Source: Stromatinia cepivora (lineage: Eukaryota > Ascomycota > Leotiomycetes > Helotiales > Sclerotiniaceae). Taken from it: a DNA stretch of 64,000 nucleotides. A program made the translations under genes and the position numbers. Each line of letters opens with the position of its first letter. The first letter of the stretch is position 1. Shown one piece after another: positions 1-11,288 of this stretch. Location of the stretch: NCBI GenBank assembly GCA_014898415.1, contig RCTD01000008.1:1674001-1738000 (forward strand). The letters run 5' to 3'. The notes beneath the pieces were generated by a model. It was given only the letters and a program-made list of their open reading frames with translations. It was not told where the DNA came from and did no database searches.

Positions 1-1
1 A

Positions 2-85
2 AACGTTCTGCCGGGACAATCTATCCATGACTTTGTCACCAAAAAAGTGGCAGATCTCCAAGATGTACTTTTAGTGCCGCATTAG
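2..85 (+). CDS. possible 3' end of an upstream gene (partial)
   Basis: A frame is open from the window edge to a TAG at 83-85 and ends in residues VADLQDVLLVPH. The residue mix (charged and hydrophobic alternation, KK, DLQD) looks like a real C terminus. However, 27 codons are too few to identify a family, and an open frame of this length can occur by chance. Sequence left of the window would settle it. Confidence 0.25.
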   Translation, partial: NVLPGQSIHDFVTKKVADLQDVLLVPH

Positions 86-455
86 ACTCCACCTGACGAC
101 ATTAGGTTGCAGGCAGGGACATGCTTTCTCCTTGCATCGCGTTGCTAGGGTAAATCTGGGCCACCAACCTCTACCTCTAAAATGGTCTAGATATAACGAT
201 ATAACAATGTTGATATCCTTCCCTGTCCTCCAACCAAGATCTGATTTCATTTTCAATTTGAAGAACTTATCATGTCCATTTTTGAGGACTGCTTTGTTAG
301 CTGATGTCACTTGAAGTAGCTTGGTGCATTTAGAGCTTCAGCGAAACCATGTCAATGTAATGAGCTTTTGGTATGTCTACTTCAAGATAAGCTTTCCCAG
401 TTACGGAAACTCACAGGTTCTGTCTAACATGACTTCACTATAGACATTCATCAAA
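86..455. other. intergenic, leader of the 456 gene
   Basis: No coding signal is seen. The stretch directly before the ATG at 456 (about 400-455) is a plausible 5' leader, and the start context is purine-rich (TCAAAATGAA). Small open frames on both strands here have no recognisable content. Confidence 0.4.
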
Positions 456-2829
456 ATGAATTCAGCAATTGGCAGTAGAACCCCACCACCACATTTGGTA
501 GATATTAAATCCCCAAGACCTCAGTCCATGGGACCACCACAATCCATCAATCCTAGACTATTATCACACCGCCAAACGAGCAGGTCTCATAATCATGGCT
601 CGATTGATACTATTCCCGAGCTGAGGAGATTTAACAGTTCGGGTACCAAATCAAGTGTGAAAATGACACCTCATCAAACGGCCAGTCAAAGTTACGTATC
701 TTCGGATACGATACCATTACGGCGTGAAAGAGAAACCATGAAGGATTTATCTGACTTTCTCATGTCATATGATCCTCCGGCGCATAATCTAGTCGCTCCT
801 CCACAAGCCACTCCACGGAAAAAGTTTGGCCTTCTTCGCAGGAAACAGAAGAGAGTGCCAAAGTCTAATCAGTTCCTGAAACTTCCCGATACTGCTATTG
901 CGGCCAAGACTCGTCAGGGTGTGCAATATATAGCAATTTCGATACCACTAGAGCACGATTATCTAGGACAAATGCCAACACCTCCAGAGCCTGGGTCGAA
1001 ATTAGAACGTGCTCCGACACATGATACGGTGCCAGTTGTCGTCTACAAACCAGTTTATAACGCCGGGCAGTCAATGACGCCTCCACCTGATTCTCCTGTG
1101 CTCGAGAGGAAAACATCGATCTCCAAAAGAAGTACCTGGGGACCAGGCACTTTGACTAAAGTAATTACGAAGCCAGGATCTGAAGAAATCGTGCTTCAAA
1201 ATGGATATATTCAGCGAACTAGTCAGGTGTACACCCCTACTGGAAGTATTTATCATGATGCTTCAGAGACACGATCTCGACCCCATTCATCGAAAACAAT
1301 TCCCTCATCTGGCCCACCACTCAAAGTATCCTTAACAGATAACTGTCGAGCAAACTCCCTCAACTCCGTGAGCCGTCCAATCTTATGGAGACACAGATCT
1401 GATGGACCTCTAAGAGTAATAAACAGAACACCCTCTCCCGATGTCAAACCTACCTATCAGACCCACAAAATAGTCAAATCGATTTCAACTATTCATAGTG
1501 TTGCAACCACTGGAACAGGCATCAGACAATCTCTAAAATCTACGCCCGATAGTATCAATACGAATTCATCGATGCCAGCAATTTTTGGTACGGCTGAGAC
1601 GATCGATCTTCAGAGCTTTATAGGCACTACACCAGGGCCATCTCTTGCTTCACCTCAAAGTGAAAAAATAGTACAGTTTCCTGCGATTGGTTCAGAAGAG
1701 CCTGGAAACGTGCCCGCGAATCAAGCTACAAGTCCAATAACAATTTCGTCCCCCCAAAAGTCCGCAAAGTGGTAGTAATGAGAGGCAAGCAGTTCAAGCA
1801 ACAGAAATGAGTCGTCGCGAAAAAGTAAGAGCAAGAAAGGAGAGAGACTTAGCTTCGCTCCGCTTCAAGAACTCAAACTTGGATAAAATAACCACAAACG
1901 AGATATCCACTCAATCCATCTCAGAAAAATCTCCCAAAACCGAGGTTGGGCCATCATCCCCCTCAAGCCCAAACTCCAAATACATCGAACCTCCAGCTCG
2001 CTCAACAAAACGGCTCTCGCAAAAAGCTGTCGTTTTGTCTACTTCTAAGATCATGCTTGTTGCTGATCTTCCACCTTCTGTTAATCATGTTCATCAATCT
2101 GATCTCACCCTTCCACGTCCTCTCTCGCCAGCTCCACCGATTCCCTCGCCATCACGTCTTCCGAGACCAAAGTTTATTCCAAGTAAACCACTCCAGTCGC
2201 TTGACAAAGGAAATTCGACTTACACACATCATTCTACCCAAACTATTATAACTCCTACTTTGCCCTCCCCTTCTCAATTGCAAAAGACCCGTCATGCACG
2301 CCCAAATAGCGAACCGTTCGTGTATCCACGATTGGATCAGGTGTCTAATGGATATAATCTTGATGGTATGGATATAGACATGGACTTTGTGCGAGAAAGG
2401 GAAATAGGATTTGGAAGCTCCAGAGAAAGAGAACTCGATGTTAGAATGAGGATTATAGAAAGGGATACAGATGTCCTTTTGAGAACGCTAGGGGGTATTG
2501 CGAAGAGTTTTGATGGTTTGGGAGAGGTTGCTAGATTGAGGTGGGAGGGTGTGAATGAGAGGGATAGAGGGTTGAGATCTAGTGTTATTGGTATTGATGG
2601 AGTTACGGGGGAGGAACGCAACGGGAAGATGTTTGATATTGGGGAGAGGAATGAGGGGAATAGGAGGAGGGCGGCTACTACTTGGATGGGCATGGGTATG
2701 GGTATGGAGGATAGGGATATGGATTTGGTGATGAGGGAGATTCAGGAGGCGGCGCCGAGGGTTAGTGAGGAGAGTTTGAGGGTGCGGGATAGAGAAGTGG
2801 AAGAGGATGGGTTTGGAGTGTTTCTTTGA
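456..2829 (+). CDS. long low-complexity protein, apparent 1-nt frameshift at a C6 run
   Basis: Two abutting frames appear to form one gene. Frame 1 runs 456-1775 (439 aa, rich in Ser, Pro and Thr, with a basic patch near residues 125-140, RKKFGLLRRKQKR). Frame 2 runs to 2829 and is open from 1741, so its first ATG (1807) is not needed. In the overlap a run of six C (1750-1755) sits where skipping one base turns a short dead end (KSAKW stop) into SGSNERQ, followed by a conserved-looking basic stretch, MSRREKVRARKERDLASLR, and a C-terminal Arg/Glu/Met-rich region. Joined length is about 790 aa. No consensus intron (GTRNGT donor) spans the junction, so a sequencing indel or a real mutation is more likely than splicing. 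I do not recognise the family. It is probably a disordered regulatory or scaffold-type protein, but that is an inference from composition only. Confidence 0.6.
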
Positions 2830-4336
2830 ATGAAATGGCAGGGATAGAGATGAGTTCTTTTGCATCTGGATTAGGGCTGGAATGAAATAGGTCTTGTGTA
2901 AGATTGGATTTTGTATGAAGGTTTACTTGGAACGTGGAAATGAGTGGCATTGGAGATTTAATGCGGAAGATATCATATTGTTAGCCATACTATGACATAG
3001 TGCTCTTTAGACAGAGAGAATTTCTACGAATTAATCGCTCCATCTATTCTATTCATCTCACCCGTTTCCCTCTAAAACAAATGCTCTTGCTTTTGTAACT
3101 AATAAACACCACCTTCAATTATAATCTACAATCACACCTGAGAGTTTACCATACCCGCCTTCATTCAATCTATTCTTTCTAGATCCTAAACATACGGATA
3201 TCTCCACGTCCATGGAATTTATATGATTGCGTTGGGTACACCAGTCTACTTAAACTCTTGCTACTTTCGCTACTTTCGACATTTTCACTAAACACTTCAT
3301 ATAGAGTATCTAGACATATATTTCATTCTTGATTTTGAGCTCTATATTAGGTAGTTCATGAATAGTCCTATTTCATATGGACGAAAAGGAATACTTTTCC
3401 TACCTACATATCTACCTTATACCTCTTGATCCCATCCAGCCCTTCCTCGCCTCTCGAAATCCCCAGCCGAGACTGCAGGAGCTCGATAAATCTCTGTGCT
3501 CCAATCAGCGGAGATTTTCGACTTGAAGATTTTGTTATATATTGCACGGCTTGGTTTTGTACAAGCGAATTTGAGAGAAATGAAATCAGATGGGAGTGGG
3601 GAGGGTGTCTTCTGGTGTGCTGGCTTGGTTTGATTTGGGTGGAAGAATGTAGGAAAGGAATGTGATGGTATGGTCTTATTCAAATGGGTAGGATAGGAGT
3701 AAGTTTTTCCGTGATTTAACTGATATTAGGAGGGAATCTGCTGAACATTTGGGTGGAGAGTTGAGGATATTGGGTATAGCATTAAGAAGTTTCAGGGCGT
3801 GAGGAAATATGAACTCGTGTGGAGTATCTCGCTCTGTAGATGGAGAGGATCGGAGGATACTGCAAAGATTGAAGTTGATATATTTCTTCGGGATGGCAAA
3901 TATTCACATTCACATAAAACAGTCGAAAAAGCAAGATATAGTGTAGTGTATCATAATCATTAAACCTCCGCTCCTGTCTTCTCATCTTTATTTAGTACAT
4001 GCTAGCGCGAGCGCGAGCGCAAGCGACCATCCACCCATGATCTCCACTCCTCCCTCATCTCACCATCCATTATTAGAAGAAAAGAAACCGGGTATCGAGG
4101 CGAATCGAAAAATACAAAAGCAAAAGGCTCTCCTCTCTCTCTCTCTCTCCATCTGCCCTGTCGTGCCATCCATCCATCCAACATCCATCCTCAGGTATCA
4201 TAAAACAAACCCGCACGCATACCCACTCCACTCCACTCTTTCCTCCACATCTCCATAAAGTGTAAATTTATGTTTATGTTTATGTTGACGAGAGTAAAGA
4301 AAGAGTCAACCCCTTGCGCAAAGGCAAGGGACCACT
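2830..4336. other. intergenic, simple repeats
   Basis: This lies between two genes whose 3' ends face each other. I see no gene. It contains short low-complexity tracts: GCGAGC-type units near 4003-4020, a CT microsatellite near 4129-4150, CCATC-type repeats near 4169-4190, and TTTATG units near 4266-4285. The part next to 4337 is probably the 3' UTR of the 66-aa gene. An open frame at 3426-3665 has no recognisable features. Confidence 0.5.
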
Positions 4337-4748
4337 CTAAACAGTACTCGTTGTTCGTCTTCCTCTTCGCCTACCGCCGCAGCTACCGCATGTCAAGCAG
4401 GAGATGAGGACGTCGAAGAAGGCGACGATGGCGTTGATGATTCCGGTGAGGATTGCTCCAATTCCGTTTACGACGGCCCTGGATATTTTGTTAGGATTTT
4501 GTTGGTTTATTTGGGGTATAATTGCGGTGTTATGTGGCGGTGATTTGAGGTAATGTGTTTGGAGGTGAGATCTGTGGAGTGAACTTACATGAGACCAGCA
4601 CCGATGGCGCGGAACATGCCTGTGATCTATTGAGGATGTTAGCTTGTGTTCTTAAGAATGTGATATGATATGATTAAATCAACGCGGTCGAAAGGCGTAT
4701 AGAACTGGGGGGAAAGGATAGACATACACAAGAGACGACGGCTCCCAT
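4337..4748 (-). CDS. 66-aa membrane protein with myristoylation-type N terminus, 3 exons
   Basis: The exons are 4748-4728, 4626-4589 and 4478-4337 on the minus strand. Donors are GTATGT and GTAAGT; the acceptors are ATAG and CCAG, with a CTAAC branch site before the second. The sum is 201 nt, 66 aa plus stop. The protein begins MGAVVSC, which fits an N-myristoylation signal (Gly2, Ser6) with a neighbouring Cys7 for palmitoylation. It continues with a long hydrophobic Gly/Ile/Val/Ala-rich stretch (about residues 8-50, for example AVVNGIGAILTGIINAIVAFF), then a Cys cluster (SCLTCGSCGG) and a basic tail, RRRGRRTTSTV. From memory, similar 60-75 aa proteins occur widely in Pezizomycotina without known function. 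The gene is easily missed because no exon is long. Two full CRE octamers lie upstream. The membrane role is inferred. Confidence 0.8.
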
Positions 4749-5121
4749 TTTGATTGATTTTTGTACTGAGAAGTAACTTTGAGTGGTGTGTGTAGATTGT
4801 TGAATAAAACCTCAAGTAATTCTCGAGATTATTGTATGAGTTGTTTGTTTTGTCGATAGAATCGATTGATTGTTTTGTAAGTTTGAGTATTTGATATGGA
4901 GAGAGAAAAAAAGCAAACGAAATCAATGAGAACACACAGCCCTATATATTTCCTCTACTCTGATCTTATTCAAAGCAAAAACCTGCCATCCTATCCCAAC
5001 CTTTCCAATCAAAAGCACCTTCATCGCGTCATACCATAACTATATGGCAAAAAGACCCGTCAATATTCAAAGTTCAAACATGCCATGTTCGGGAATTAAA
5101 TTTTCGAAAATGGTCTCCGCG

Positions 5122-5129
5122 TGACGTCA
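5122..5129. promoter_or_regulatory. CRE octamer TGACGTCA
   Basis: A perfect palindromic ATF/CREB (Sko1/AtfA-type) site 374 bp upstream of the ATG of the minus-strand 66-aa gene. In fungi this octamer is bound by stress-responsive bZIP factors downstream of Hog1/SakA. Function here is inferred from the motif and its partner at 5470. Confidence 0.45.
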
Positions 5130-5469
5130 TTACCTTGAATAACTTTCACTCTATGATTTTCTTTATTCACCCTCGCTCGCCGATACCAACACCAACCTTG
5201 TTATTTTGTTTTCTCTCCCTTGCTTCTTTCTCCCTGCTAAATGTAGATATCTATCTCATCTACAGTTCTTAATTTGATTGGTTGTATTATATCATATATC
5301 ACATACCCCAAAGTCTCGCATTTTTAGACTTAAATCAAAACAAGGCATGGTGTCGAATTGAAAATGCCCATTTTGGGTATACGATGGCGCTGATTACGGG
5401 GATTAGTTCCCGTTATAGGGTTTAGAGTGGTAATTGTGGCGCCTGTGATGGAAAAGACAAGAAACTAGT

Positions 5470-5477
5470 TGACGTCA
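5470..5477. promoter_or_regulatory. second CRE octamer TGACGTCA
   Basis: The second perfect palindromic octamer, 348 bp from the first, inside a longer palindrome TTGACGTCAA. Two full octamers in one intergenic region are more than expected by chance. They could serve the 66-aa gene or an unseen transcript. Confidence 0.4.
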
Positions 5478-6745
5478 AGCCACAGTGGCATCATACCTTG
5501 ATGTCACTAGCCACATGAGCAGAACCACCCCTGGGAAATAAATCGGTTTGGTATTTTTCCTTGATCGAGATGAGAATCATGAGATGAGATTGTTCTCCAT
5601 GTTTGATTGGGTATGTATGTTAATTGATTGACCTATTATGACGTAGTTCCCCAGACTTGTTACTTGCCTGTCGATATTGCGTCTCTTCATCCCAACGTGG
5701 AAAGATCAAGAAAAAAAAACAGAAAAGACCCAAGAAAATGGAAATTGAAAATTTATGGATCGACATGTTTTGGTTATCGTGAATTGCGATGAGGAGAGAG
5801 CATGTTAGGAAATAGAATCATTTCTCCGATATCTTGACTACAATGTACAACATGGAAGGGAAGGTTATTTTACTCGTGTTTGTCCATAGGTTCACATTCT
5901 CCCTAGAGGCAATCTAATTTCTTGGGATCTAGGTTTTTCGTACAATAGTGTTATCTTGCAAGACAAGTCGAATAGGGAGTTTGACCTTGATACATACGAT
6001 AGATGTAATATGCAGTACAAGGTTTCTCCCCAACTCCATAACGTTTCAACCCCTTCAGCAAATACATTTCCATTCAAAACTGCATACACACACCATTACA
6101 TCTGGTTACATCGCGATATCTCCCAACATTTCTTGATTCGTGAGTGCATACACGTAATTTCATCCACTTCATCCACTTCATAAATGCCAAACCATGCTTC
6201 GGAAGATAAAAGTGACACTACATATATGTGGCAATGACAGTTGCTCCGCACTACTCCAGGCATTTTAAATACGAAAAACGAGAGGAGTGCGAAAAACGGA
6301 ACGTGGGTTCTTGCAAACATAACGCGGATTTGTACTTGTGCTTCGAAACGAAACGAAACATAGTCGGTGTGGTACGAAGTATCAATGTCTAAACTCAGAA
6401 AGCTTAATTTCGAAGCGCAGTGGTTTGGTATCCATGATGAGTTTGGTAGCATCCATTAATACTCAGCATGGTATGTCAATTGTGGTAGTGGAAATGGTCA
6501 CTTATCATAGCATTTAGACTAGCTGGCTCCTTCGTGTTACTCCAAAGCTTGGCCACATAAGCGATGGACGAAACATATTGCACACCGAAACATATTCTTT
6601 TCTAAACTCTAGGTTAGGCCTAGAAGAAATCTGATTGTCAAACATGGATTGGAATATTGAGGAAGGTTTGAGGCTTACTAGATATCTAGTAGCTGTATTT
6701 GGATTTGGTACAGTCTGCGATTTATTTCGTACATCGCGTGCCTCA

Positions 6746-9585
6746 TCAGTCAAGCACACTTTTATTAAAGAACCGATGAATCTGCCTTCCAGCCTCCTTC
6801 CCAACTACCGGCCCTAATTCCTCCAAGCTTGCATTAGCAACCTCCTTGATACTCCCTAATTCCACCACTAGATTACCCAAATTCTTCCCTGTAACCCCCG
6901 GAACAACTCTCAACATATCCTGCGGCTCCCGATTAAAAGCTTGATCCTCCGCACTTGCACCACCTTCCAAACCGATTTTCACTGCTTGTATGGGATCCGG
7001 TTCAGGTTCTTGGCTTTTGAGACTTTCGAATATCTCGGCGGTTTGATACGGACTAGAACTCCAAATTATGCGGAGCTTAGGAAAGGCGAGTGTGAGGAGT
7101 ACGAGTTTGGATTGAAGATCGGACGATGCATTTGCGGCCGATACGGATGATAATGATCCTGAGAGATCAGCAAATGGCTCAAGGGTAAAAGATTTGCCTT
7201 GATCGAATTCAATGAGTAGCATTGGTGACTTGTAATGTTCGAGCATGGTCTCGGCTTGGTTGTACAAACGGCCGTCTTTAAACGACGAGATTAAGTCTTT
7301 GATTGACTTGCGCTCTACACAGATGTTGGGAGAAAGAACATAATCTCCGACGGTAAGCATGCATGGCACTACGACTATGCTACGACCGTGAAGTAGAGAT
7401 GGGAGTGAGGAACGAAATTCTCGAACATCAACTACCACCCGTGGTGGCTGGGCAGTAACTGCCAAACGTCCTCCACCCGCAATACGGGTATTTATTGTAC
7501 GAAGAAAAGCTTCTTGTGGATCTTCTATACCGTGCGCATCGAGAGTCAGTACAACAGACATATTGGCCTTCTCCTTGATAAGCTTGGTGAAGGCATCTTT
7601 TTCCCGGCGAGTAGACGACAGGTAGCGTTGTTCCTCTACCGATCCACCATAATAAAGAAAGTATACTCGGACGTTTCGATCGTTATGTGAAGATCGATAA
7701 ACTTCTACCCGACGAACAAAAGATGTGTCGGGCTCGTACATGATAATGTACCGCGGTTTTACCTCTTCGAGAATATGCTCATCCATATCCCCATCATAGG
7801 CGTGAACAACTACGAGATCCTTCATTTCATAAAGCTGATAGTAATCTTCCATATCATCAAGAGGATCCGCAATGACTTCTTCCTTTTGTAATGCCTCCAC
7901 TTCCGTGGGTTTTATCTCTGACATCAGTTCAGCAACCTCGAGAGGCTTATCTTCTGCAGCTTGTAGGCTGCCATTTGTAGCACGTGTGGATCCCGAGCTC
8001 GAAGCACCACCTCTCACTCTCCTCCTTTTATTCGCCGGAGCCCTACCTCGGGAGCTATTCGTGACACTGTTTGCGTTGCTAGCACCATTTAGTGCATTTT
8101 GATTCTCATTGAAAAGAGCCGCGCTGATTTTGGCGAACTTCTTCTTCCACTCTAAATAGCTACGCAGTTTTTGCCTCATCATAATTTCCGCTGATGGCTC
8201 CTGTTCTTCATCCTCATTTTCCTCGTCCGTTTCTGGACGAGCGTGCATACTTTGAAGGTATTCCCGCAATTGCCAACATTGAGCAGAATCTGTACACATG
8301 ATCAATATCGTGCCATTCGAATCATCCACTGGGACGGGATTAAAATAGAGGTCTCGATCAATTTCATCTAGCACTTCAGCAAGTACTGCCCATTTTGGCT
8401 GTTCTTCCAGCACTGGCTTTAAAGAATCAACATCCTCCGTTCGTGCAGCCTTGCCGGTATATACCCGTCTCTTTGCGGTATCAAACACGGTGTGTGCCGC
8501 ATCAAGAAATAGCCAAGGGGATTGGTTTTGTCTCGTAGATCCTGCGGGAGGTTGGTGTGCAGCAAGGATCATATCTAAATGACGATTGAATGAAACCGCA
8601 TCGTATGTTAGTAAAGAATGTAGCATCCCTCTCAGGACGGTCAAGTCGTTGACAATCTGTTTCGTCTTCCAACTGACTCGATGCCATACTGGATCAAGCT
8701 GCCTGCGAATGACCATATCGAATTGTTTATGCAGAGCACTATCGACGTTCCAGTCGTCCATATCTAACCCGGAGTTCGATTTCTTCAATTCTCCAATACT
8801 AACCTCTGCGCATTCCATTATGGCATTTTGGATATCTCTCATGGAATCAGACATGGAGACTTCGAGTTCAATGACCTCGGCCTTTTTCTTGCCTTCCAAA
8901 GCTTGCGCAACATTTATATGGAATCTTGGCCATATCGAGACATTACGTAGGAATAGGTTTCGCACCATGGTCGACAGTGAAGATAATCCGGTCGCAAATG
9001 GTTCCGGGTTATCCGAAAAGGCCTTGAGGAATCCAGCCTTATTTTTCTGTCTGTAGATACGAAGTATGAACGCCTCCAGTGATGTAGCTACAACCTTATC
9101 TGCATGTAGGACCACCACGCCTGTAATAGTTTCTGGATCCAACAGGCCGGTCAAAAGATCAACAACAAGAATCCTAGATGTAATACTAAATATCCCTCCT
9201 TGTGCATACATCTTTTCTCTTGTGCCGACGCTCATGAGATCTGTGTTGACTACAGAAAGACCCCGCGCTTTGGGAGACATGCTAATGGCAGCATGCTCTG
9301 CCAATGCCTCTCCAATCCATCCATTCTCTCTATCATCTGCACCAATCAATATTATAAGATTATTTCCCGCTGCATCATATGAGTGGAGGAGGTTGGTAAC
9401 AAGTCTTAAAAGGCCGAGACCGCGAGCAAGGACGACAAGTTCATCCTTTTGTCGAAGCTCTTGAAATATCTCTTGTTGATATTTCTGCAGTTCATTAGCA
9501 TTCCGCTCATGAGAAGCTACATCAAATAATTTACCAATGGTAGTGACAGCTTCACGGGTTGCTGTTCACCATTTAATGAAGACAT
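6746..9585 (-). CDS. rad1: DNA repair endonuclease Rad1/XPF (ERCC4 family)
   Basis: XPF-type structure-specific endonuclease, which with Rad10/ERCC1 cuts 5' of bulky lesions in nucleotide excision repair and removes recombination flaps. The true start is at 9585: exon 1 is 9585-9535 (17 codons), followed by a 50-nt intron 9534-9485 (GTAAAT donor, GCTAAT branch, CAG acceptor) and exon 2 9484-6746, giving 929 aa. The first ATG inside exon 2 (9349) would lose about 62 residues, including the conserved ELRQKDELVVLARGLGLLR block. An inactive helicase-like N-terminal half is followed by the ERCC4 nuclease near residues 695-800 (VVVDVREFRSS; GDY then ERKSIKD, matching the GD-Xn-ERK-X3-D signature). 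A C-terminal helix-hairpin-helix pair lies about residues 870-929 (VPGVTGKNLGNLV). Length fits fungal orthologues (Neurospora mus-38). All catalytic residues appear intact. Confidence 0.96.
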
Positions 9586-10012
9586 TTTGGAGAGATCATG
9601 GCGCGTTGACCATTTGAAGGTTGACGCGAACCACACACGATGTCAGAAGTAGATTTCAGTAGCACGTAAGATATCTCCACATCTACCTACTTCAAGTGTT
9701 CGGATGGCTTTTTTTTTATAGGTAAAGCCTGGAAAAATAATGTGTTTTGAATGGCTAACTCAATATACTACCTAGTAGAAATCTTGAAAAATATTATTAG
9801 TTTATTGGCTTTATTGGCGGTTGAAGTGACACCTAGAAAGCCAAAGTCTCGTGGTCTTCGAACGACGCCTACGTCATGAGGGGCAATATGACTTATATAG
9901 AGAATGAAAGAATCCTGTTAATGTTTACTCAGTCTTCAAACAATAATCTAATTCTACAAACTACGAATCTTCTCAAAATCCAACTAAATAATTAAACAAT
10001 AATTCTAACATC
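9586..10012 (+). promoter_or_regulatory. divergent promoter: rad1 (-) and the 86-aa gene (+)
   Basis: For the 86-aa gene, a TATA-like element (CTTATATAGA, about 9892) lies about 120 bp before the ATG. Just upstream are an AGGGG stress-response element (about 9879-9883) and a CRE half site, ACGTCA (about 9871). This combination fits a stress-induced gene. The motifs are seen; the regulation is inferred. Confidence 0.4.
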
Positions 10013-10273
10013 ATGCCAACCGGACCAGACGAAACTCACCAGCACGAATCGAGTGCAGGTGCCGCAACTGAGCACGTTATGAAGAACTCATCCTCAAAGA
10101 CCGATAGCCATGCTAGCGATCATCCTATTCATGATCAAGGTGAAGTGAAGGCAGATAAAGTCCAGTTCCGTCATCACGAGGCAAACCCAGGGCCTGTTGT
10201 TCCTGAAAGTATGCCAGAGCAAGAAGGATCAAAGGCGGACCGTCAAGCAAAGACTGCTGCTTTGAACAAGTAA
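10013..10273 (+). CDS. 86-aa hydrophilic, stress-type small protein
   Basis: A single-exon protein, very hydrophilic and rich in His, Lys, Glu, Asp and Ser. It lacks Cys and Trp, and no membrane or signal segment is seen. Features include a repeated HASDHPIHDQGE-like stretch, a NPGPVVPE segment and a C-terminal KADRQAKTAALNK. Composition resembles hydrophilins or LEA-like fungal proteins. I recall similar small ascomycete proteins with NPGPV and a basic C terminus, but no assigned function. The promoter contains TATA, AGGGG and ACGTCA elements. A probable 45-nt intron lies in the 3' UTR (10283-10327, GTATGC to ATAG). Confidence 0.75.
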   Translation: MPTGPDETHQHESSAGAATEHVMKNSSSKTDSHASDHPIHDQGEVKADKVQFRHHEANPGPVVPESMPEQEGSKADRQAKTAALNK

Positions 10274-11288
10274 AGCTCTTCGGTATGCCTATTTTACTCT
10301 GTCTGGTAGACTAAACTGATTCAATAGACTTTAAGAACTTAACCCGAACTATACGATCATTCCGAACGAAATGTAATGAAGCGAGGACTCATGGATGGCT
10401 GGCGTTCGGAGGTGGGGAATGGTGAAGGAAACGGATGGTGATGAATACATTATAGTATATATATATATACATGATTAGCAAGGACAACATTACGAAATGG
10501 AACTTCTGTCTTTATTGAATATACCAAAGTGCATTGTCTACTGTGCATGTTGATATTCCCATAAGCAAGAGTGATTAAATCCCCCCTTTCATTGCAAGTC
10601 GGTTACTCCATGATAACGATCAATGTAAGATCTTATCACTGGCCACTGGCATTTATTGGGCATATTAATCTCTAAATCCGCCCTAGGTAGGTACTTATAA
10701 TAAAGATTGTGATATCGTATTGGGTAATTTAAAAGGAAATAGATGGCTTTGATCAGTACGTGCGTTACAGGAGTAATGTGAAAGGAAGGTCGCATTCGTA
10801 ATTTCATAATAAAACTGCGGTTGGAATTGGGAGATGCCCATTCGTTTCTTTGAGATTCGGAGCATTTCGTGGCTTTGCCCCGACCGGTGGCTGAATTTCT
10901 TGGCATTTATTGTAGCAGCAATTGCACAATCATCTGTGCCCAACTTGAACTTGGTGTTGACCGTTTAAATCATTGTGAATAAGCACATGATAATAATCGC
11001 TGCGGAATTTGGCTACCTACAGGACCAGTATCATTCGCTTTACTTTTTGGTCCAGACCCCTACCTTGAGTCAAGTCATTGCGATAGGAAACGAATCATTA
11101 CACAATCATCCCTACTTTCCAATGCTTGTGAGAAGTGTGAGAAGTGCGACCAACACGAGAGCAATCTCCCACACGATCGAACCCTATTTCCAAAACTCTC
11201 ACCAAAGCGCAAATCATAGGAGCAAGACAGGTACTACATAAAGTGGAAAAGTCTATCGAGGCCGGTACATACCTCATAAGCCTGAAAA
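10274..11288. other. intergenic: 3' UTR and las17 leader
   Basis: Contains the 3' UTR intron of the upstream gene, a short TA repeat near 10455-10471, and the 5' leader of las17. Minus-strand frames at 10589-10943 and a plus frame at 10975-11241 lack any family features and are treated as chance. Confidence 0.5.

Larger units (their letters stand above)
4749..6745. other. intergenic: 5' region of the 66-aa gene and 3' flank of rad1
   Basis: No protein-coding gene is recognisable in 2 kb. The left part is the promoter and leader of the 66-aa gene and holds the two CRE octamers. The right part (about 6450-6745) is the 3' flank of rad1. The longest minus-strand frames near 6096-6452 and 5892-6089 show no family features and are probably chance. 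A non-coding transcript cannot be excluded. Confidence 0.45.

Noticed and set aside
6096..6452. 118-codon minus-strand frame as a secreted protein
   Set aside because: No clear signal peptide or domain, no plausible promoter or splice signals, and ordinary length for chance in 2 kb of noncoding DNA.
9349..9464. ATG at 9349 as the rad1 start, and plus-strand frames opposite
   Set aside because: Conserved Rad1 residues continue upstream through exon 2 and across a consensus intron; the plus-strand frames are antisense shadows.
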